From positions 1-43,069 of the forward strand of contig JAAELB010000837.1 of NCBI GenBank assembly GCA_024227155.1: DNA of 43,069 bases. The letters are read 5' to 3'. Below the pieces are notes generated by a model. It saw nothing but the letters and a program-made list of their open reading frames with translations. It was not told the DNA's origin and did not search any database. Positions within the stretch are counted from its first letter, which is position 1, and every line of letters starts with the position of its first letter. This document shows positions 40,416 through 43,069 of the stretch, piece after piece. The stretch is from Desulfobulbaceae bacterium (GTDB lineage Bacteria; Desulfobacterota; Desulfobulbia; Desulfobulbales; Desulfocapsaceae). The position numbers were made by a program, and so were the translations under genes.

Positions 40416-41870
40416 TTGACCATTTTTCTTATTACCATAATATGTCTTGTCTGCATTTGTTTTATTGCTGTTCTGTTTTTCTATCTGAGAAAAAAGAATT
40501 GGAAAAAGCAATATACAACTGCGATCTCTCTATATGATGGGCAGAATTATGTTCTAGGTTTAATTGCTGCTCAAAAAGCGTTAGAAATTGCGGAAAATGT
40601 GCGCAAGCCGGATAAGTATGCAATCGCATCGATCCTGAGTCTTATCGGGCTTTTTCACCATCATCTTGGTCGAAGTAAACAAGCCAAGACTTCAATTCAA
40701 CGTTCTGTCCTACTTACTGGAAATATCCAGACCCCGGATCACCCTGAAATTGCAAAAAACCTTAACCAACTTGCAGAAATATATAAGATTGAAAATCAAT
40801 ACAGTCAGGAGAAACCTCTTACCAATATCTTTTTAAAAACTGAGGGAAAGACTGCAGAGACAGAATCTCCTACTATTCCTGAGAATCTCAAAACTCTTGC
40901 AAACCATTATCATGATGAAGAAAACTATGAGATGGCTGAGCCGATCTATACACGTTTGCTTGCTGTCTATGAAGAGACCTTAGAAGAAGAACATCCTGAT
41001 ATAGTTACAACACAGTATAAGCTAGCAGAAACATGCCAAAATTTGGGGCGGTTAAAGAAGGCTGAACTGCTTTATAAATCTGTACTTAGCACGTGGAAGA
41101 AAGAGCTTGGCATTGAAAGCTCTAAAGTTGCATCTCTTCTTAACAACCTTGCCAAAATTTACCAGGTTCAGGAGCAATACCAGAAAGCAACTATGTTTTG
41201 CAAAAGAGCTCTGGCAATAAGAAACAAAATGCTCAGCCCCGGACATCTCGATGTTGCCACAAGCCTGGAAAATTTGGCGAGTTTACACAAAGACCAGGGA
41301 CAATACGAACGTGGTGAGCAGGCAAGTAAACAAGCTCTGGCAATTAGAGAAATTGCTCTCGGACAGGCTCATCCAGAGGTAAGTAAAAATATTGATGATC
41401 TCGCAGAATTTTACCGGCTACAGAGCAAGTATAACGACGCCAAACAACTCTATCGGCGTTCTCTCGAATTTAAGCGGGAACTCCTGGGAAGTGAGCACCC
41501 GGAGATTGCGGCTATCGAGAATCACCTTGGCGGTATTTATCAAAACGAAGGTGATTATGAAAAAGCTGAACTGCACTACAAACGTTCCCTGGAAATTGAG
41601 GAAGTAGCAGACATTGAAGAGACAAGTGCAACACCTTCAAGACTTAATAATCTTGGTATGTTGTACTTTAATCAGGGACTTTTTGATAATGCACAACCAC
41701 TATTCGAACTTTCTTTAAAACTTCTGGAAGAAGAATTGGGACCGAAACACCCCGATTTAATGCCATGTCTTGATAATCTTGCTAAACTTCATAAGGCAAC
41801 AGGCCGTTTGATGGATGTCAAGGAAGTTGAATCTCGTAAATCACTCATCACTAAAAACATGCGGGAATGA
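40416..41870 (+). CDS. Membrane-anchored TPR protein (kinesin-light-chain type repeats)
   Basis: A 484-residue protein with an N-terminal hydrophobic anchor (about 3-22) and about nine 42-residue tetratricopeptide repeats of the kinesin-light-chain type, recognisable by HP[DE][IV]A, NLAxLY and ALxIRE. TPRs make a protein-binding scaffold; the partner is unknown. Start is uncertain: the frame has no ATG before the repeats, so TTG 40416 is the best choice and it lacks a ribosome site. Copy E of the structured repeat lies just upstream and may have removed the original start region. Confidence 0.75.
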   Translation: MTIFLITIICLVCICFIAVLFFYLRKKNWKKQYTTAISLYDGQNYVLGLIAAQKALEIAENVRKPDKYAIASILSLIGLFHHHLGRSKQAKTSIQRSVLLTGNIQTPDHPEIAKNLNQLAEIYKIENQYSQEKPLTNIFLKTEGKTAETESPTIPENLKTLANHYHDEENYEMAEPIYTRLLAVYEETLEEEHPDIVTTQYKLAETCQNLGRLKKAELLYKSVLSTWKKELGIESSKVASLLNNLAKIYQVQEQYQKATMFCKRALAIRNKMLSPGHLDVATSLENLASLHKDQGQYERGEQASKQALAIREIALGQAHPEVSKNIDDLAEFYRLQSKYNDAKQLYRRSLEFKRELLGSEHPEIAAIENHLGGIYQNEGDYEKAELHYKRSLEIEEVADIEETSATPSRLNNLGMLYFNQGLFDNAQPLFELSLKLLEEELGPKHPDLMPCLDNLAKLHKATGRLMDVKEVESRKSLITKNMRE

Positions 41871-42239
41871 CAACAGTGGCGGCCGACATCGTCATACCCG
41901 AGGTAGTTATCGGCAGATAAGGTATATACTTCGACCCAGAAAATAGTTTTTAAACCAACTTACTTCCTTGCAATATAACCGGATTTTACGGTATTCTTAG
42001 CAGATAATTATCATAGCTGAATAGCTATCTCCTGTAGTTTAATATATAGCTTATAACCCAAGTTTACCACTTAACCTTTCCTGGTAAGCCGTAATTCTCT
42101 GAATTTACATAATAAATAAGTATTTCATCTCAAGTAATTACGTCTAATAATATTAGGATTTGACTACTTGCAAACGTAATGTAATATACAGTTAAGGTAA
42201 TTTCGTGTACGTCTAATAAATAATAGCGAGGGCCGCAAA
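41871..42239. other. Non-coding stretch before the IS element
   Basis: No gene is supported. At about 41910-41936 is a segment, read on the minus strand as TCGAAGTATATACCTTATCT, that resembles the inner module of the two repeat families. At 42131-42170, CAAGTA and TACTTG flank a perfect CTAATA-A-TATTAG palindrome (42144-42156). The 12-mer TACGTCTAATAA occurs at 42139 and again at 42208. The left end of the insertion sequence must lie somewhere here but I cannot fix it without the right end. Confidence 0.5.
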
Positions 42240-43069
42240 ATGGATTTAGCCAGTCTCCACCTGCATTGGCGTGCCAGTAAATATAAAGGGAAAGCGTATC
42301 GTTCCTATAGTTTGGCGCGGGCATATAGAAAAGACGGGAAAAATCGTAAGGAGATTTGTGTTAAACTTGGGAAATTATCCGATGAGGCAGCGGATAGATG
42401 GCGGACTTTGCTGAAAACACTGAAGAAGCCAGGTGCCTTTATTACCACGGGTGATGATATAACTGTCACCAATCACATTGCTTATCTTGATATTGCTACG
42501 ATTAACGCGGTATGGGACTACTGGAAACTAAATACTATTTTTCAAGACAGGAGTAGGCGTGAAGTTGGGCTATCAAGCATTGCCAAAATACTGACTATTA
42601 ACCGGTGTGTCGATCCCGCGAGCAAATCACAAATACCCAAGTGGTTCAAAAAAACAGCTTTACCGTGGCTCCTTGACATTAAAGCCGGTTCGGTGAATTC
42701 CTCGCGAATATTTCGGGAGTTAGAAGCAATAGAAGAAAAAAAGGAAGCGATATGCTCCCATCTTTTTGGATTGATGAGCAAACGCGATCCAAGCGCAATG
42801 AAATCCATTTTTTATGATCTTTCCAGTACCACTTTTTCTGGATCACGCTGTTTGCTTATGAAATGGGGACATTGCGAGGAAGGATATCGAAACCATGTGG
42901 TTCTGGCCATTGTCGTAAATAATGACGGCTTGCCTTTCTACTGGGAGGTGCTGCCGGGCGGAACTGCTGATGCTACCACGATTACCTGGCTACTTGAGAA
43001 AACGGGAAAACGTTTCAAGGTAAATAACACTACGTTGGTTTTCGATCGGGGAATGGTGTCCAACGACAA
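42240..43069 (+). mobile_element. IS1634-family transposase, N-terminal part (runs off the window)
   Basis: From ATG 42240 an open frame of 276 codons runs to the window edge. It has the features of the IS1634 (IS4-like) DDE family: a start like LHWRASKYKGKAYRSYSLAR, the first catalytic Asp in FYDLSSTTF (D193) and the second in LVFDRGM (D269), with VNNDGLPFYWEVLPGGTAD between. The third acidic residue is beyond the window. The frame is intact so far. IS1634 elements make target duplications of variable length, which is also the behaviour of the MITEs here, but I see no shared ends. Confidence 0.85.

Overview
The window reads as chromosomal DNA of a Gram-negative, probably anaerobic bacterium of the Desulfobacterota (Desulfobulbales-like). 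This is an inference from gene content and neighbourhoods: DUF4911 next to miaB, a PheA-TyrA fusion, an ADP-forming acyl-CoA synthetase/GNAT gene among universal stress proteins, many sigma-54 style promoters and a short gyrase-like parE/parC pair. No sulfate-reduction marker gene lies in the window.

Region 1 (1-13,000) is an accessory-looking stress and metal region. It starts with the 5' end of ppsA (minus strand), a long non-coding stretch with a mobile-element relic, and a membrane diguanylate cyclase. A sigma-54 promoter with a perfect upstream palindrome precedes a response-regulator gene broken by a small repeat. The operon that follows is usp(tandem)-CDF/NifX transporter-mrp-acyl-CoA synthetase/GNAT-usp. 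Then come fragments of another usp and of a histidine kinase, a 10-TM metal exporter, a small membrane protein, and a second sigma-54 promoter driving two more usp genes. A small SAP-like gene interrupted by one amber codon closes the region.

Region 2 (13,100-25,700) holds housekeeping or single-copy genes separated by repeats: an APH/AAA-type kinase, a cytidylate-kinase-like protein, tRNA-His with its own promoter and terminator, a zinc-ribbon protein, a PheA-ACT-TyrA fusion, a fusion of MrfA-like helicase and MrfB-like exonuclease, an SH3 protein, LD-carboxypeptidase, coaX, cutA and a ten-cysteine mini-protein.

Region 3 (25,890-41,870) is mostly ordinary core metabolism and information processing: parE, parC, miaB, a DUF4911 gene, purB, recJ, miaA, a comEA-like gene, trmL, serC, a radical SAM gene, rlmN and a membrane-anchored TPR protein. 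The window ends inside an IS1634-family transposase.

The most unusual layer is the repeats. One family is a 157-164 bp MITE present in three near-identical copies, each with terminal inverted repeats and a 6-7 bp target duplication, plus an older relic with different ends. A second family starts with TTAG and ends with GGGTTAG, has a conserved right arm and a variable apical hairpin, occurs at least five times, has broken a response regulator, and repeatedly coincides with stop codons of genes. Both families carry versions of the same roughly 20-30 nt inner module.
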